From Sycobia sp. Sy_11 (Eukaryota; Arthropoda; Insecta; Hymenoptera; Epichrysomallidae), in contig JACCIC010000048.1 in NCBI GenBank assembly GCA_018907035.1, positions 3,181,501-3,245,500 of the forward strand: a stretch of DNA of 64,000 nt, given 5' to 3'. The notes beneath the pieces are model-generated. The model was not told the origin of the DNA and ran no database searches. It saw only the letters and a list, made by a program, of their open reading frames with translations. Below, in pieces: positions 22,524 through 33,288 of this stretch. Positions within the stretch are counted from its first letter, which is position 1; each line of letters opens with the position of its first letter. The position numbers and the translations under genes were made by a program.

Positions 22524-22800
22524 CGCCCCACGTTTTGGGTGCCATTTGTAATATTGTTTTCGGGTTACTTACTCACCGTGTCCGTGCGCGTTGCAATACG
22601 TGTGTATATGTATGTGCGTGGGTGCGTGTGTCTGTGTGTGTGTGCGTGCGTGTGGCTGCGTGAGTTATCTCCAATGCACACACCAACTCCGGCGACAACT
22701 AGATGGGGAGCAAGGATGAATGTGGATTTGCAGGTAAATGATTTGACGCACAATTATCATATAACAATATATAACATGGCCTTTATTGAGCTCTTTAACA
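22524..22800 (-). mobile_element. Possible Ty3/gypsy LTR end and primer-binding site
   Basis: On the minus strand TGGCACCCAAAACGTGGGGC (about 22546-22527) differs from the common gypsy primer-binding signature by an inserted AA and one substitution. It directly follows ACAATATTACAAA, a plausible LTR 3' end, with AATAAA about 230 bp further upstream near 22775 in LTR-like order. No second LTR or pol gene was seen, and the far LTR edge is unknown. A degenerate (GT)n lies at 22600-22660. Confidence 0.35.
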
Positions 22801-23034
22801 TAACGAAGGTAACTCGTTCGCAACCCACTCCTCACGGAATCCGTGACACGCGGGGGAGAAGCTGGTTACTACGCGTCGTATACACGGAGACGTGAATTAC
22901 AACCTAGAAGGGGAGCGATACGTGAGGAGAGCAAATAAAAAAAGAGCCGTGGACGCGGAGTGCTCGTGGTGCGACATCGTACAAGCGAGGGTAAGCCACG
23001 AAAAATCTGAGGCTACGTGCAAATGATATTAAAA

Positions 23035-23126
23035 CTACTTGCCGTTATTGTCAACCTGCCGATAATCTCCCTCTAGCTCTCTCTCGCTCTCGTCGCTGAT
23101 GCCAACGTCTTCGGAGATGGCGTCGT

Positions 23127-23163
<37 letters not shown>

Positions 23164-23229
23164 GCCGCTAGTGGTACGCCGCGGCTTTCGTCCCGAGTGG
23201 ATGTGAGACGCAGGCGCGTGATCACTCAT
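23035..23229 (-). CDS. Possible host exon, acidic/basic low-complexity protein
   Basis: In a GC-rich stretch the minus strand has an open frame with ATG at 23229: MSDHAPASHIHSGRKPRR, then an Arg-Glu repeat from a (CT)n run at 23131-23161, then DDAISEDVGISDESERELEG and a stop at 23035. The non-repeat parts look more gene-like than most frames here, and GC-rich sequence lies upstream (23340-23520). No splice site or family match supports it firmly. It may be part of a gypsy LTR instead. Confidence 0.25.
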
Positions 23230-23530
23230 TTCAGATGGTGGTGAAGACTCTCTATGAATAGTAGGAGAGCCTGGCAAAGTAGAGACGATGAACCGAAAGC
23301 CTCTCAAAGGCCGGGGTTGATGCCGGTGACGATAGTGAGGTTACGTATGACGTCTTCACTCGGCAACGGCTGAACCTGTCGAATGCAGAGCGCTCGCTCC
23401 TTTACCGTTCCTCACTCTCCCCGTTCGTCTCGCACATATTCTCGCGGCTCGACGCACACATCTCGCGATCGCACGCAATCATTCGCGGTTTTAAACATTT
23501 AATAATCGCAACCGCCGATTTCGGCGGTTA

Positions 23531-23556
23531 CTATATATATATATATATATATATAA
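23531..23556. repeat. (TA)n microsatellite
   Basis: TA run directly before the (ATATC)-type tail of the RTE-like repeat copy 1. Confidence 0.9.
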
Positions 23557-24165
23557 ATCATATCATGTCATTCTAATTTGTATAGACAAAGCGTGATTTT
23601 TTTGTACAAGATAAATAAAAAAACTATTGAACCGACTCCTCTGAAATTGCATATATAGATTCTATATTATCTTCAGAAGGACATAGGTTATATTTTTTCT
23701 TGAAAACCATTTTAATTTCATCAATAAATTAAGTTAACCGTCGTAGCACTCAGTTTCAGCAACGGCCAGTAGGTGGCGTCCAGAATCACGAATATCGACA
23801 CAAAGTCATCCACTGAAAATATTAATACGTATACATATGCGTATCCTAAAGATGGTGTGGCAATAGTCGGTATTATCCTTTTTGTTCTTCAGATTAATCT
23901 GACACAACTCTCACACCGTATGGATATCTTTTGATTTTTGTAAATTTTATTTTTTCTTACGTGAGAAAATCTCTCTCCCTTTCTCTCTGTCCCTCTCTCC
24001 CTCATTCGCTAAAATGGTTGCTTATGCCAAATCGTGCTGAACATAATTTGCGACGACAAATTATATTTTTGTTTTTATACGTTATATTGACTTCAGAATT
24101 GAGAATAGATTGTTTTTTTTTGGCAAAATAGGGTTTTCTACCAACAACCTCGAAACTATGTATAT
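23557..24165 (-). mobile_element. RTE-like 3' tail repeat, copy 1
   Basis: Shares its full length with 42222-42778 (+) and 49385-50143 (-). Read on the minus strand it runs from a CATAGTTTCGAGG start, through a CT/GA tract and a CGCCACCT block, into CCTATGTCCTTC-like, AATCGGTTCAATAG-like and CACGCTTTGTCTATAC-like sequence, ending in a short ATGATATGA tail. The block around AATCGGTTCAGTAG followed by a short tandem tail is what I associate with RTE-clade non-LTR 3' ends (inference). No ORF remains. Confidence 0.6.
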
Positions 24166-24174
24166 ATGTAGATA

Positions 24175-24292
24175 CGAGGATGGTCCCAGAAGTACCTGGC
24201 CCAACCAATAAAACTGAAAAATTTTGGAAAAAAATATTTATTTTTCAACATAATCTCTTTTCAGTTCTATACACTTTTTCCAGCGATGTTAA
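24175..24292 (-). mobile_element. mariner fragment 2 (3' end)
   Basis: On the minus strand HRWKKCIELKRDYVEK then a stop is the usual C-terminus of mellifera-type mariner transposases. The 3' untranslated part leads to the terminal repeat CCAGGTACTTCTGGGACCAT, whose outer end lies at a TA (24173-24174). The rest of the transposase is absent. It adjoins the RTE-like repeat. Confidence 0.8.
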
Positions 24293-24488
24293 ATTATGCT
24301 ATAATTAGAATATATAGAATATATAGAGAATTATGTTATATTATGGTTTAGAAAGTTATTACATAGTAAAGAACTAAATCAAAAAAAATAATATAATTTA
24401 CCAATGGATAGTCAGCAACTTAGAGTTATATCAATAGTAGATTACGCATTTAGACAGGAAAAATAATGACAGTTGATTGTTTTATATT
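24293..24488. other. AT-rich spacer, no gene seen
   Basis: Short AT-rich sequence between the mariner end and BEL/Pao element C. No 3' LTR is visible. Confidence 0.5.
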
Positions 24489-25247
24489 TTACTTGCATAA
24501 ATTGACCGTTTTATGCTGATGAGTTTCAGTATGAAAAAGTTGGTATAACTCCTTTAATTGATTATTCGCCCCTACGAAATTTGTGCCGTTGTCGGAATGT
24601 ACATTTCGAGGCATACCTCGGCGCGCAATGAAACGTTTTAACACAGCAAGAAATCCGTCTGTACTCATATCACTCATGACTTCTATATGTACAGCCTTCA
24701 CTACTAAGCAAACGAAGATAGCGACGTATGATTTTATAACAATTTTATTGCGATGCTTTTTTTGTTTTATAAACAACCGGACCGCAATAATCAACACCAA
24801 CATTGATAAAGGGACGAGCTTACCTTATACGGACGCTGGGTAAGTTTCCCATTTGATAATTGACCGTTGAAGGTTTTGTGCGAAAGCATTGTACGCATTG
24901 TCTTATAATTTTACGCACCTGATGCGCCCGTCCATAATCCAAAATTTTTGCCGAAGAATATATAATGTTGTTTGAATTCCGGCGTGATAGTTATTTTCGT
25001 GACATTCCCTTATTATTAAAGTAGTAACATGGTGAGATTGAGGTAGAAGTATCGGATGTTGCTGTTCATATGAAATATTTGCATTTTGTGAGCGACCTCC
25101 CACTCTCAATATCCCCGCATCGTCGATAAAGGGATCTAGCGTAATCATTCTTTTTTTGATTCCCTTTTTACAGGTAAGCTCGTCAATTTTATCATTAATT
25201 AGAGATCGTTGAGTCAATTTTATAATAATTTTCTCTGCATTTAACAA
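24489..25247 (-). pseudogene. BEL/Pao C integrase, truncated
   Basis: Frame 25247-24903 has ILRVGGRSQNANISYEQQHP, then IIRECHENNYHAGIQTTLYI (His pair, first His replaced by Glu-Asn context) and FWIMDGRIRCVKL. A frameshift leads through a degenerate NVGVDYCGP-like stretch to 24803-24489 with KAVHIEVMSDMSTDGFLAVL and VHSDNGTNFVGANNQLKELY (second catalytic Asp). The catalytic Glu region and C-terminal domain are missing. Confidence 0.82.
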
Positions 25248-25256
25248 TTCTTCGGC

Positions 25257-26249
25257 TTACAAGAAGCCTTTAAAAGTATTGCTTATTTTCATACGCAAGC
25301 AGTATACTACTATACGTTTTAATTTCTTGTAATATGAAAACTGATTTAAAAACTTTGATGATACTGAATCTGCAGTAAAACATTGCATTGTTCTTGATTC
25401 CGGCAATATATTAGAAGATTTTACTTCAAGGAAAGGCCACGTCGATTCGTCATTTTTCAACCAGCTTGGACCTACTGCCCATAAACTATTTTTTAAAAAA
25501 TCGGCTGGTAATTGACCGCGAGATAAGGAATTGGCTAGATTGTCCTCCGAGCGAACATGACGTGAATCTTCGATTTTCGTTTTTGTTTGAATATCCGCCA
25601 TACGATTGGCGATGAAAGATTTTAAAATATGAGGAGATGTTCTAATCCACTGAATAGCGATCGTAGAATCGGTCCAAAAAATGACTTTCTCGAATGAAAT
25701 GTTTAATGTAATGTTTACTTGCTCATACGACGTGGAAAGTAGCTGTACTCCACACAACTCAAGTCGCGGCGTTGAGAGTGTTTTTAAAGGAGCGACACGC
25801 GATTTTGCACACAATAAAAAACATCCCATTATATTTTGTTCGTCAGTAGACCTAATATAAATGCAAGCGCCATATCCTCGATCGCTCGAATCACAAAATC
25901 CATACAATTGAACTGATTTTGAATTTGAAACAATAACCTTTCGTTTAAATTGCATGTTATTTAATAGCGGTAATTAATTATAAAATGAATGCCACACGGT
26001 GTATAACTTACTTGGAATTGACTCGTCCCAATTTAGTTTTGATTGTCAAAGACTTTGCATTATTGTTTTTGCATATAGTATTACTGGACCAAGTAAACTT
26101 ACCGGATTAAAAATTTTAGCGATCTGTGACAAAATTCCCCTTTTATTTTTAGCTGCTTCAGCATCTAAACAAGTAATTTTGTATTTAATTGTGTCCGATT
26201 GTGCATCCCAAGAAATTCCGAGAGTTTTCAAAGTTTGATTGCCGTTTAT
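25257..26249 (-). pseudogene. BEL/Pao C RNase H
   Basis: Frame 26231-26046 begins with TLGISWDAQSDTIKYKIT and SQIAKIFNPVSLLGPVI, the RT-RNase H connection. After a break, 25955-25257 reads LYGFCDSSDRGYGACIYIRS, KSRVAPLKTLSTPRLELCGV and VIFWTDSTIAIQWI, which keep the RNase H acidic residues (FCDSS, LELC, TDST). It then has SRHVRSEDNLANSLSRGQLP and GPSWLK. Confidence 0.85.
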
Positions 26250-27314
26250 CTAGAAATTGATTTCTCTTTCATTATAGGCTACTCCCTCTAAGATTTCAGA
26301 TTTATTGGCCGCCCACTGACGCAAATTGAATCTACGGCGTTTCAATAGTTGAATCAACTGCACCCGAATTTCGCACGCGTCTTTAACTGTGTCAGCTCCC
26401 GTAAAAAGATTATCCACATAAAAATCTCGTTTAAGAATTTTGGAAGCAATTGGATATGCGTATCCTTCATCATCAGCCAATTGGTGCAAATATCGAATCG
26501 CTAAATAAGGAGCAGGAGCTAAACCGAAAGTGAGCTGGAAAGTTAATGTAGGATCATTGTCTTTCCATAGTAATTTTTGATATTTTCGATATTCTTCTCC
26601 TATTAAAATCTGCCGATACATTTTCTCAATGTCAGCACTTAATACATAATGGAAAAAGCGAAAGCATAAAATTATTGACATCATGTCGTCCTGAATCGTA
26701 GGCCCTATCATAAATGTGTTGTTTAACGAAATTCCACTACTCGACCTCGCTGATCCATCGAATACTACCCGCAGTTTAGTCGTAGCGCTCGATTCTTTAA
26801 TAACTGCGTGGTACGGTAAATAGCATCCCTTTATCGAATTATCCGAAACGAGAGACATGTGACCAAGACGTAAGTAAACATTAATTACTTCTGCGTAACT
26901 CGCCTTAAAATCAGAAAATCTATCAAATTTTTTAAATAAAAAATACAGTCTTTTTTCCGCAGTTGCTCTGGTATTTCCGATATTTGTATAATTAGAACGA
27001 AACGGCAAAGCGACTAAATATCGGCCGGAATTAGTACGTGTCGTGGTTTTGCGAAACCAATTTTCGCAAGCGATCTCTTCTTGCGAATAATGAGATTGCG
27101 TGCGAAGTTCTTCGATTTCCCAGAATCGCGTTAAGTCACGTTGTATTTCTGTAAAACTACAAAGAGCATAATCCGCGTATTCATTTTTAATTTCACCGCC
27201 TCCAATGATCCACCCAAGTCTGGTTTTTTGGAGAAATACCTCGGTGCTATTCCCCAACAACTTAAATTGGCCTATACAAAATAGAAACAAACTTGCTCCC
27301 GAACCTAGTAGCAC
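26250..27314 (-). pseudogene. BEL/Pao C reverse transcriptase (YVDN)
   Basis: A 354-residue open frame covers the end of the protease region (LLGSGASLFLF), the linker TRLGWIIGG and DLTRFWEIEELRTQ, and the RT. Motif A is LSADIEKMYRQILIG (Asp kept). The catalytic box reads DFYVDNLFTGA, so the second Asp of YVDD is Asn and activity is expected to be lost. This is the longest coding frame in the window and is nearly unbroken. Confidence 0.88.
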
Positions 27315-27741
27315 ATCAATCGGCGATAGCTTGTTGAAATCGGGATTGGCTAACTGAATATTAGGAGAAATAGAACTAGATCCGTGGGAAATATTCCGAC
27401 GGCACAGAATCGGTGATGCTCGGAACGGTTAGAAATTCAAGAATTTTTTTATAATCCTTTAAACGGGATTTTATTGATGCTTTAACTACATATTTAGTTA
27501 CTTTTTTTAACTGGCTTAATGCACCTACAGGGATACGTCATTTTATTTTTGGCAAGTTTAGTTTCGGGGCAAGACTTTCCGTGATAAAGTTTACCGTAGA
27601 GCATGTATCATACAAAGCGCGGCATTTTATTGGCTCTTGCTTATTATTAAAAATATTGATCATTGCACTCGTTATTAGTTGATTTGAAGTTCGTAATGCT
27701 AGCGAGATTAAAGGTTCATAAATCCCTGTAGGTACTATTTC
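27315..27741 (-). pseudogene. BEL/Pao C aspartic protease
   Basis: On the minus strand CRALYDTCSTVNFITESLAP contains the D-T-C/S active-site motif of BEL proteases. Stops interrupt the frame downstream (near 27540 and 27430) before it resumes as the RT frame. It directly follows the zinc-knuckle segment. Confidence 0.65.
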
Positions 27742-28257
27742 TCATAAGCTATCCGCTCTATTTTCGTGCAAAAGTACATTATGCGGTTTATTGCAAATCT
27801 GGCATTTAATAAACTTACATTCTTTACCTTCATGCTGTCGTAGATAATTAGTACACAACACACTGTTTTTCACAGTTTCATGCAGATCTCCCACGCGTAA
27901 TTCACGGAATTTTTCGCATCGAAAAAGAAAATGTTGCTGACCCGGACAAAGAATGCAATCCTTACGAGTAAAGATTTTTGAAAGAAGAACCCTTTTTGAG
28001 ACTGTTCTTTCCTTAAGATTACGAAATGATAAATTTGAAACCTGTTGCAGGCGTGATTTGTCCACGATTGTGCCTGTTGTTTCTATTTCGCGTTTGGGTA
28101 CGCGAGCCGCGGATTTATAATGAAAGTCGAGTAAATCTTCTAATTTTGGAAAAATGCCTCGCTGTATACTTTCTTCCCATTTTTTAGCCGTTCTTTTATG
28201 TAGCTTTTCTTCAATGTTCTGCACAAGCATCTCATTGCCCACCTTTACTCCCAGCAT
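27742..28257 (-). pseudogene. BEL/Pao C gag C-terminus with zinc knuckles
   Basis: The frame has SFRNLKERTVSKRVLLSK, then CILCPGQQHFLFRCEKF (C-x2-C-x5-H-x4-C-like), a second pair around VLCTNYLRQHEGKEC (Cys-Asn instead of Cys-x2-Cys) and CQICNKPHNVLLHE. Two of three knuckles keep their ligands. Confidence 0.75.
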
Positions 28258-28943
28258 CGCAATGACTCAACATGTTGCAAAGTTTCATCCGCGAGTCGTC
28301 TCAATCCTTCGGACGTCTCGCGTTTTTGCACGGACAATCGGAGCAATAAACTTAAATGTTTAGATATAATAAGATGTTTGTCCACATACGCCTTTTCTAA
28401 ATGTTCCCAAGCACATCTGTAATTATCTGCAGTAATACTAATATTTTTTATTTTTTCGCTGCTTCCCCCTTTACAGCTGCATTTAAATATTATAATTTTT
28501 CGACGTTCGTTAAATCGTCTTGATTATCTATCATCGAGGTAAATAAATTTCTAAATGATAACCATTCCTCATAACGACCATCAAAACGCGGAAGCGATGC
28601 TTCTGGTAATTTAACCCGTCGTTTCGGAACTGTTTAATGTTGCTTTTTCGATTTGTTCCACTTCAAACTTTAAATTTTCAGTCTCCGATAATTTATATAA
28701 ATAATTATTTACGATGTCAAAACGCGCCTCATTTTGAAAAAAATCGAAATTTTGAAAAAAAAATTTTAAATTATCGATACGGCATTGTAACTTAAAACGA
28801 TCATGGATTTCTTAAACTTTATACTCTTCTAAAAATTTTGAAAAATTTGTTATGGCAGCCTTTATTGTGCCCCGTTTTCTTACTAGATCTTTCATTTCTT
28901 TTGATGTTGTAGGATCATCTACCATTTCGCTATTGTTCGCCAT
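28258..28943 (-). pseudogene. BEL/Pao C gag N-terminus
   Basis: ATG at 28943 opens MANNSEMVDDPTTSKEMKDL, followed by KRGTIKAAITNFSKFLEEY, a conserved helix of BEL gag. A stop follows at about 28815 and the remainder is in shifted frames (LKFEVEQIEKATLN near 28660, a SLPRFDGRYEEWLSF-like stretch near 28590). Confidence 0.65.
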
Positions 28944-29282
28944 TGCAATAAAGTGAGGAAACAGGATGTTATAGAAAAAGGATTAAGACGTACGCTACGA
29001 GCTTACCTTGAGTTCAACGCGATTGAACGACGCTCAACGCTGATACAGCTTTCAATACACTAAATTCGTTGTTATGCTGCTGTGTCACTACTCGTCGTCC
29101 TGTAGATGGTAAACCAAAGAAAATGCGAGTTGCCTATCACCATTCTCCAACTGGAAACATAAATTCGAAGTAGTGTTCGTGTTATTAAAATGATAATGTT
29201 CAACTATATAGAGTCCTTGTATTACACGGTGTTCTTCCTCTTAAAGTACGACTCTTTCAAACATCCATAACGTAATGTTCCG
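28944..29282. other. Presumed 5' leader of BEL/Pao C
   Basis: No gene. By position this is the untranslated leader and possibly remains of the 5' LTR of element C on the minus strand. It ends at the start of hammerhead-like copy B. No TATA box or primer site could be fixed. Confidence 0.35.
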
Positions 29283-29608
29283 ACTCTCTGGAGTCCCTGA
29301 TGAGGAGCCGTAGCGAGCTCGAAACGTTGGACAAGTCTTCAATTAGGTAAGGGTGTTGGGGACAGTCAGACTGCACTTTACTAACAAAGAATTTTTTCAG
29401 CTAATATTTTATTTTCAGATTAGTCTACGGGGGTGAATGTAAACAAGGACAGTCTGACTGTCATTATCATTTTAATTTAATTTTTAATTTAATTTTTATT
29501 TTTAATTTTTATTTTTTATTTTTATTATTTTTTATTTTTATTTTATTTTATTTTTGGTTGAAATTGATTGGACTGTAAGACCAATAAAAAAATATTTATT
29601 AATTTACA
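29283..29608 (+). mobile_element. Hammerhead-bearing repeat family, copy B
   Basis: About 90% similar by eye to copy A from the GAGTCC box on. It carries the best preserved core at 29297-29325, then GGGGACAGTCAGACTGCAC, TTTTTTCAG and a second TTTTCAG about 25 bp on, CTACGGGGGTGAA, the palindrome GACAGTCTGACTGTC, a T-rich tract and the end AATATTTATTAATTT. It has no ORF. Confidence 0.68.
29297..29325 (+). ncRNA. Hammerhead-like ribozyme core
   Basis: CTGATGAG, a stem II candidate GAGC/GCTC with an 8-nt loop, and GAAAC appear in the order of a hammerhead core (C-U-G-A-N-G-A, stem II, G-A-A-A). One extra G separates the first box from stem II. The downstream GTTGGACAAGTC could form a short, imperfect stem III with GTC as cleavage site. 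Equivalent cores lie at 21893-21921 (+, one core change), 38851-38878 (-, CTGAGGA with 5-bp stem GAACC/GGTTC), 52163-52190 (-, degraded) and 60019-60046 (+). Activity is unproven. Confidence 0.45.
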
Positions 29609-29947
29609 ACATTTTAAATTGGGCATATGAATTTTTATAGTAGATACGCATATTTCTCAAATAAAATTCTCCATTAATAGAATAAAAATAAAATTAAAAA
29701 GGGGAATGTTTTCTACGGAACATGCATGAAAAGCAATTGGCGAAGAATTTTTATTTTAATCACTTTATTCATTACGATTAGACAATTTTCAATACTAACC
29801 TATTAGAAAAAAAATTTTTATTCAGAAGAATTTCTAGGAGAAGCAGTGAGTTTCTATCACTGTAGATACCTAATTGAGTAGCAAGAAAAAAAATTTATTA
29901 GTGTTATAGCAAACTATGAATCCCATTAGCAACACTGCTTGACAAAT
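29609..29947. other. AT-rich spacer, no gene seen
   Basis: No recognised coding or repeat content between hammerhead-like copy B and the next microsatellite. Confidence 0.5.
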
Positions 29948-29976
29948 ACACACACACACACACGCGCGCGCACACA

Positions 29977-30044
<68 letters not shown>
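29948..30044. repeat. (AC)n/(GC)n plus long (TA)n microsatellite
   Basis: A short AC run, an alternating GC/AC run and about 60 bp of TA repeat. Tyr-Ile frames across it are artefacts. Confidence 0.95.
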
Positions 30045-30047
<3 letters not shown>

Positions 30048-30124
30048 ATGCTGTATATATTTAAAAACCCATGCATATATTTTTTTCATTCAAATTCTAG
30101 AAAATCTATATGAAAAAAAATATT

Positions 30125-30345
30125 CATAACTTTTGTTAGCTATTTTGGAACCGCCATTTGAAATTCACATAACTTTTGAATCTGACATTGTATTCATAAC
30201 CAACAACCTCGAAAAACCTACAAAACGAGTTTTTAATGCTCATTTGCCAGATATGACATTTCCCGTCGGCTATATTGGATCTGCCATTTTGAATTTGCAA
30301 AATCTGACTCCATATTCGTAATTAACGACCCCGAAACCCCTAATA
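30125..30345 (+). repeat. Diverged two-copy tandem repeat
   Basis: Two segments about 130 bp apart share CGCCATTTGAAATT / TGCCATTTTGAATT, then AATCTGAC, ATTCRTAA and ACCYCGAAA. This pattern recalls dispersed insect repeats but I cannot name the family. Confidence 0.5.
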
Positions 30346-30544
30346 TAAATAATTTTTTGTATATGTTCATGTTCTAGTTTTGAAGGTCACGAATGAGATT
30401 CAGAAAAACACCATTTCTGTAGTATATATTTATTTATAACAATAACAATCATATTTAAATTCTTAAAAATCTCCTAGAATTTTGAAGTTTCACAAGTTTA
30501 GGACTAACAAATGCAAAAACATCCACATTTACTAACGAGATATA

Positions 30545-30745
30545 CCCTATAGTCCGAACATGATACTCTCCGTAAATGTCGTCTCGAGACATTCAAACAT
30601 CTTTTTCTACCGCTCGAACTCGAAAGTACAATTTTCCCCATAGAAGCCGTATTTCATATGCAATACAGTTGTACATTCTGTATATACATACTGTACATAC
30701 AGAAGCGACGATAGGTAAATTACAGTCAATTTTTTATAGTTATAA
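30545..30745 (-). repeat. 60-bp array family, fragment (locus 1)
   Basis: Nearly the same sequence as 51010-51225, including CTACCGCTCGAA, CGAAAGTACAATTTTCCCC and the ATACAGAAGCGACGATAGGT end. It is the outer end of the compound repeat found complete at 41105 and 50350. The array proper is missing. Confidence 0.7.
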
Positions 30746-30966
30746 TATATCCCAGATAGCAACTTGTACCAGGCATGATCATGCACGACATCTGATGCGT
30801 TTTCGTTCGTAATCTGCGCGTATATTGCGAGATTTGTTCTGCTGCGCAAGATTGTGGGTAATATGAATGTACGTCTTTGCGCAAAATCTGGAGCAAAAGA
30901 ATGGACTTATTGCCAGCTATGTGCGAGATCAAATTTTTAATATACTAAAAATATTTTTAGGTTATA

Positions 30967-30967
30967 A

Positions 30968-31030
<63 letters not shown>
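30967..31030. repeat. (TA)n microsatellite
   Basis: About 64 bp of TA repeat. Confidence 0.95.
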
Positions 31031-31031
<1 letters not shown>

Positions 31032-32039
31032 ATATATAGTATACGTGTGCCATGTGGATGTGTCAGTATTTCAAGTTTGTTTTGAAATAACTTCAGAAAT
31101 TCTATGAAAATTATACATATTATGTTACATTACAATATTATCGATGAAGTATAATGTAATGTTAAAAAAAGTATGCATTTGAAATTCTTCCATTTTTAAA
31201 ATATTTTATATAATATTGCATTTCTTTTTTATTTAGATTCCATCAGATATATGGACTTTTTCTTTATTTTGACGATTATTCGAGAAATAATTAATTGATT
31301 TATAATATATAATAAATAATTAAATGATTTGAAAATATATCTTATTTTGTTGATGATTAGGACAAACCAGATTAATGAGTTTTTGGGACTAGATTATATA
31401 AATATAAAAATTTATACCATACATTTTATTATGTTCATTCATATGTAACTATTATATTTTAATTTATTTGTGTAATTTAGTATAATTAATTACATATAAT
31501 TGCATTAGTTGAATTTTATGTGTAAAATAAAAGTATTTTGAAAATTAAACTTTTAATTTTTTTAATAGATGAAAATATGATCTATTATAATGTTTTGAAT
31601 AATATTTATTTATTTATTATTAATGTTTTTACGACTTATATATACACGAATATATATTTAATATGTAACATATTCTTGCATATTTGAATTTTTATATTTT
31701 CCCGCCTCGGTACTGCGCAAGCAAGTCCGCGTTTTTTACCGTTACATTTTAATCGTTCCACGAACTTTTTGAAATCTAAATTCAATTTTGGTTGTACTTA
31801 TAAGTATATGTACAAGTTTTTTCCTATAATAAATATAATTTATTGTTTAAACAAAAAGAAAAAGAAAGACTTAAATTTATATTGAGAAATTTCAACATTT
31901 TGAGATTTAAGAATTCTCTGATTTTTAAATTATACAAGGTAGGTTTCTTTAATTATTAAATAATATAGGACTGAATTTAATTCTTAAAAAGGACCACTGA
32001 AAGTAGAGTATACACATTTTTCATTTAGCATTACAATTT
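31031..32039. other. AT-rich spacer, no gene seen
   Basis: Very AT-rich with no coding motif. A short GC-richer patch around 31700-31760 has no identifiable content. Confidence 0.5.
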
Positions 32040-32521
32040 TCTGAGAAGTTTAATATTGTTACTCACTAAAATTTTGAAATTATTTAATTTGAGTGTTATT
32101 TAGATAACTAACATGATTAAATTTTTTGTAATTATTTCTTTGTTGATTTATTTTTTTATATTTTGAATAATTATAATCAGTTACATAACTAATTAATAAT
32201 CATATCTGTTGTAGTTCATCATCGCAATTATGCTGCTCATACTAAAAGGAATTTCTCTTCCTTCTTATGCAAAAGAAGAAGATGCTTGACATTAATTCCA
32301 ATATTTTCACTTTACTTTTTATTATGCCGTATTGTGGATACCATAAAAAAAGGTACAAGAAAGAATAAATAGTATAAATAAAAATTAAAAAATTATTAGT
32401 AATAAATTGTAATATATTGTAATATTTTAATATATGTCTAAATTTTAAATTTAATTGTAAATAAAATCTGTTTTGTATAAAATATAATTCTTCAAAGTTT
32501 TATATAATTTGATTGTTTCAG

Positions 32522-32575
32522 AGGCCTAGGGGATTGGAAAAAAGATATACAAAACAAAAGGACGTACTGAAGCAG
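32522..32575 (+). other. Exon-like 54-bp cassette, copy 1
   Basis: Bounded by TTGTTTCAG on the left and GTTTGT on the right, i.e. acceptor and donor signals. Its 18 codons read RPRGLEKRYTKQKDVLKQ without a stop. The homologous segment at 33235-33288 has the same length and frame. Whether it is ever spliced is unknown. Confidence 0.3.
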
Positions 32576-33234
32576 GTTTGTATGAATCTATAGTTTATCT
32601 TATTTTAAAAGAAATGAAGAGAAATTTTATACAAACTGTTCAAAATATTTTGTATACCATTGAAATTTTTCAATTATATTTATATGTTGATTTTGATGAA
32701 TTAAATTTCAAATAATATTTCCAACGTCTCACAACAGTGAGATTGTCTTAATATTTCTTCAAAGTTTAAATATTGTTGCTCGCTAAAATTTTGAAATTAT
32801 TTAATTTGAATATCATCTAGATAAGTAGCATGATTAAATTTTTCTTATTTATATCACTGTTGATTTATTTTTTCATATTTGGAATAATTATAATCAGTTA
32901 CATAACTAATTAATAATAATATATGTTATAGTTCATCATCGCAATTATGTTGTTCAAACTAAAAGGAATTTCTCTTCATTCATATGCAGAAGAAGATACT
33001 TCACATGAATTCAAATAGTTTTACCTTACTTTATTATGCCGTATTGAGGATGCCATAATCAAAAAGGTATAGTAAATAATAAATATTACAAATAAAAATT
33101 TAGAAATAATTTCTAATAAATTGTAATATATTGCAATATTTTAATATATGTATAAATGTTAAATTAATTGTAAATAAAAACTGTTTTGTATAAAATTTAA
33201 TTTTTTTAAGTTTTATATAATTTGATTGTTTCAG

Positions 33235-33288
33235 AGGCCTAGAGGATTGGAAAAAAAGATATGCAAAACAAAGAATGTACTGAAACAG
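33235..33288 (+). other. Exon-like 54-bp cassette, copy 2
   Basis: Second copy, also between TTGTTTCAG and GTTTAG, 18 codons reading RPRGLEKKICKTKNVLKQ. Length and frame match copy 1 exactly although the flanks carry indels. Confidence 0.3.

Larger units (their letters stand above)
24489..28943 (-). mobile_element. BEL/Pao retrotransposon C, 3' truncated
   Basis: Gag, zinc knuckles, protease, RT, RNase H and part of integrase appear in order on the minus strand, similar in subfamily to element B (for example a shared LRVVFD and KYQK block). It ends inside the integrase core at about 24489. No LTR pair was found. Frames are long, so decay is moderate. Confidence 0.88.
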
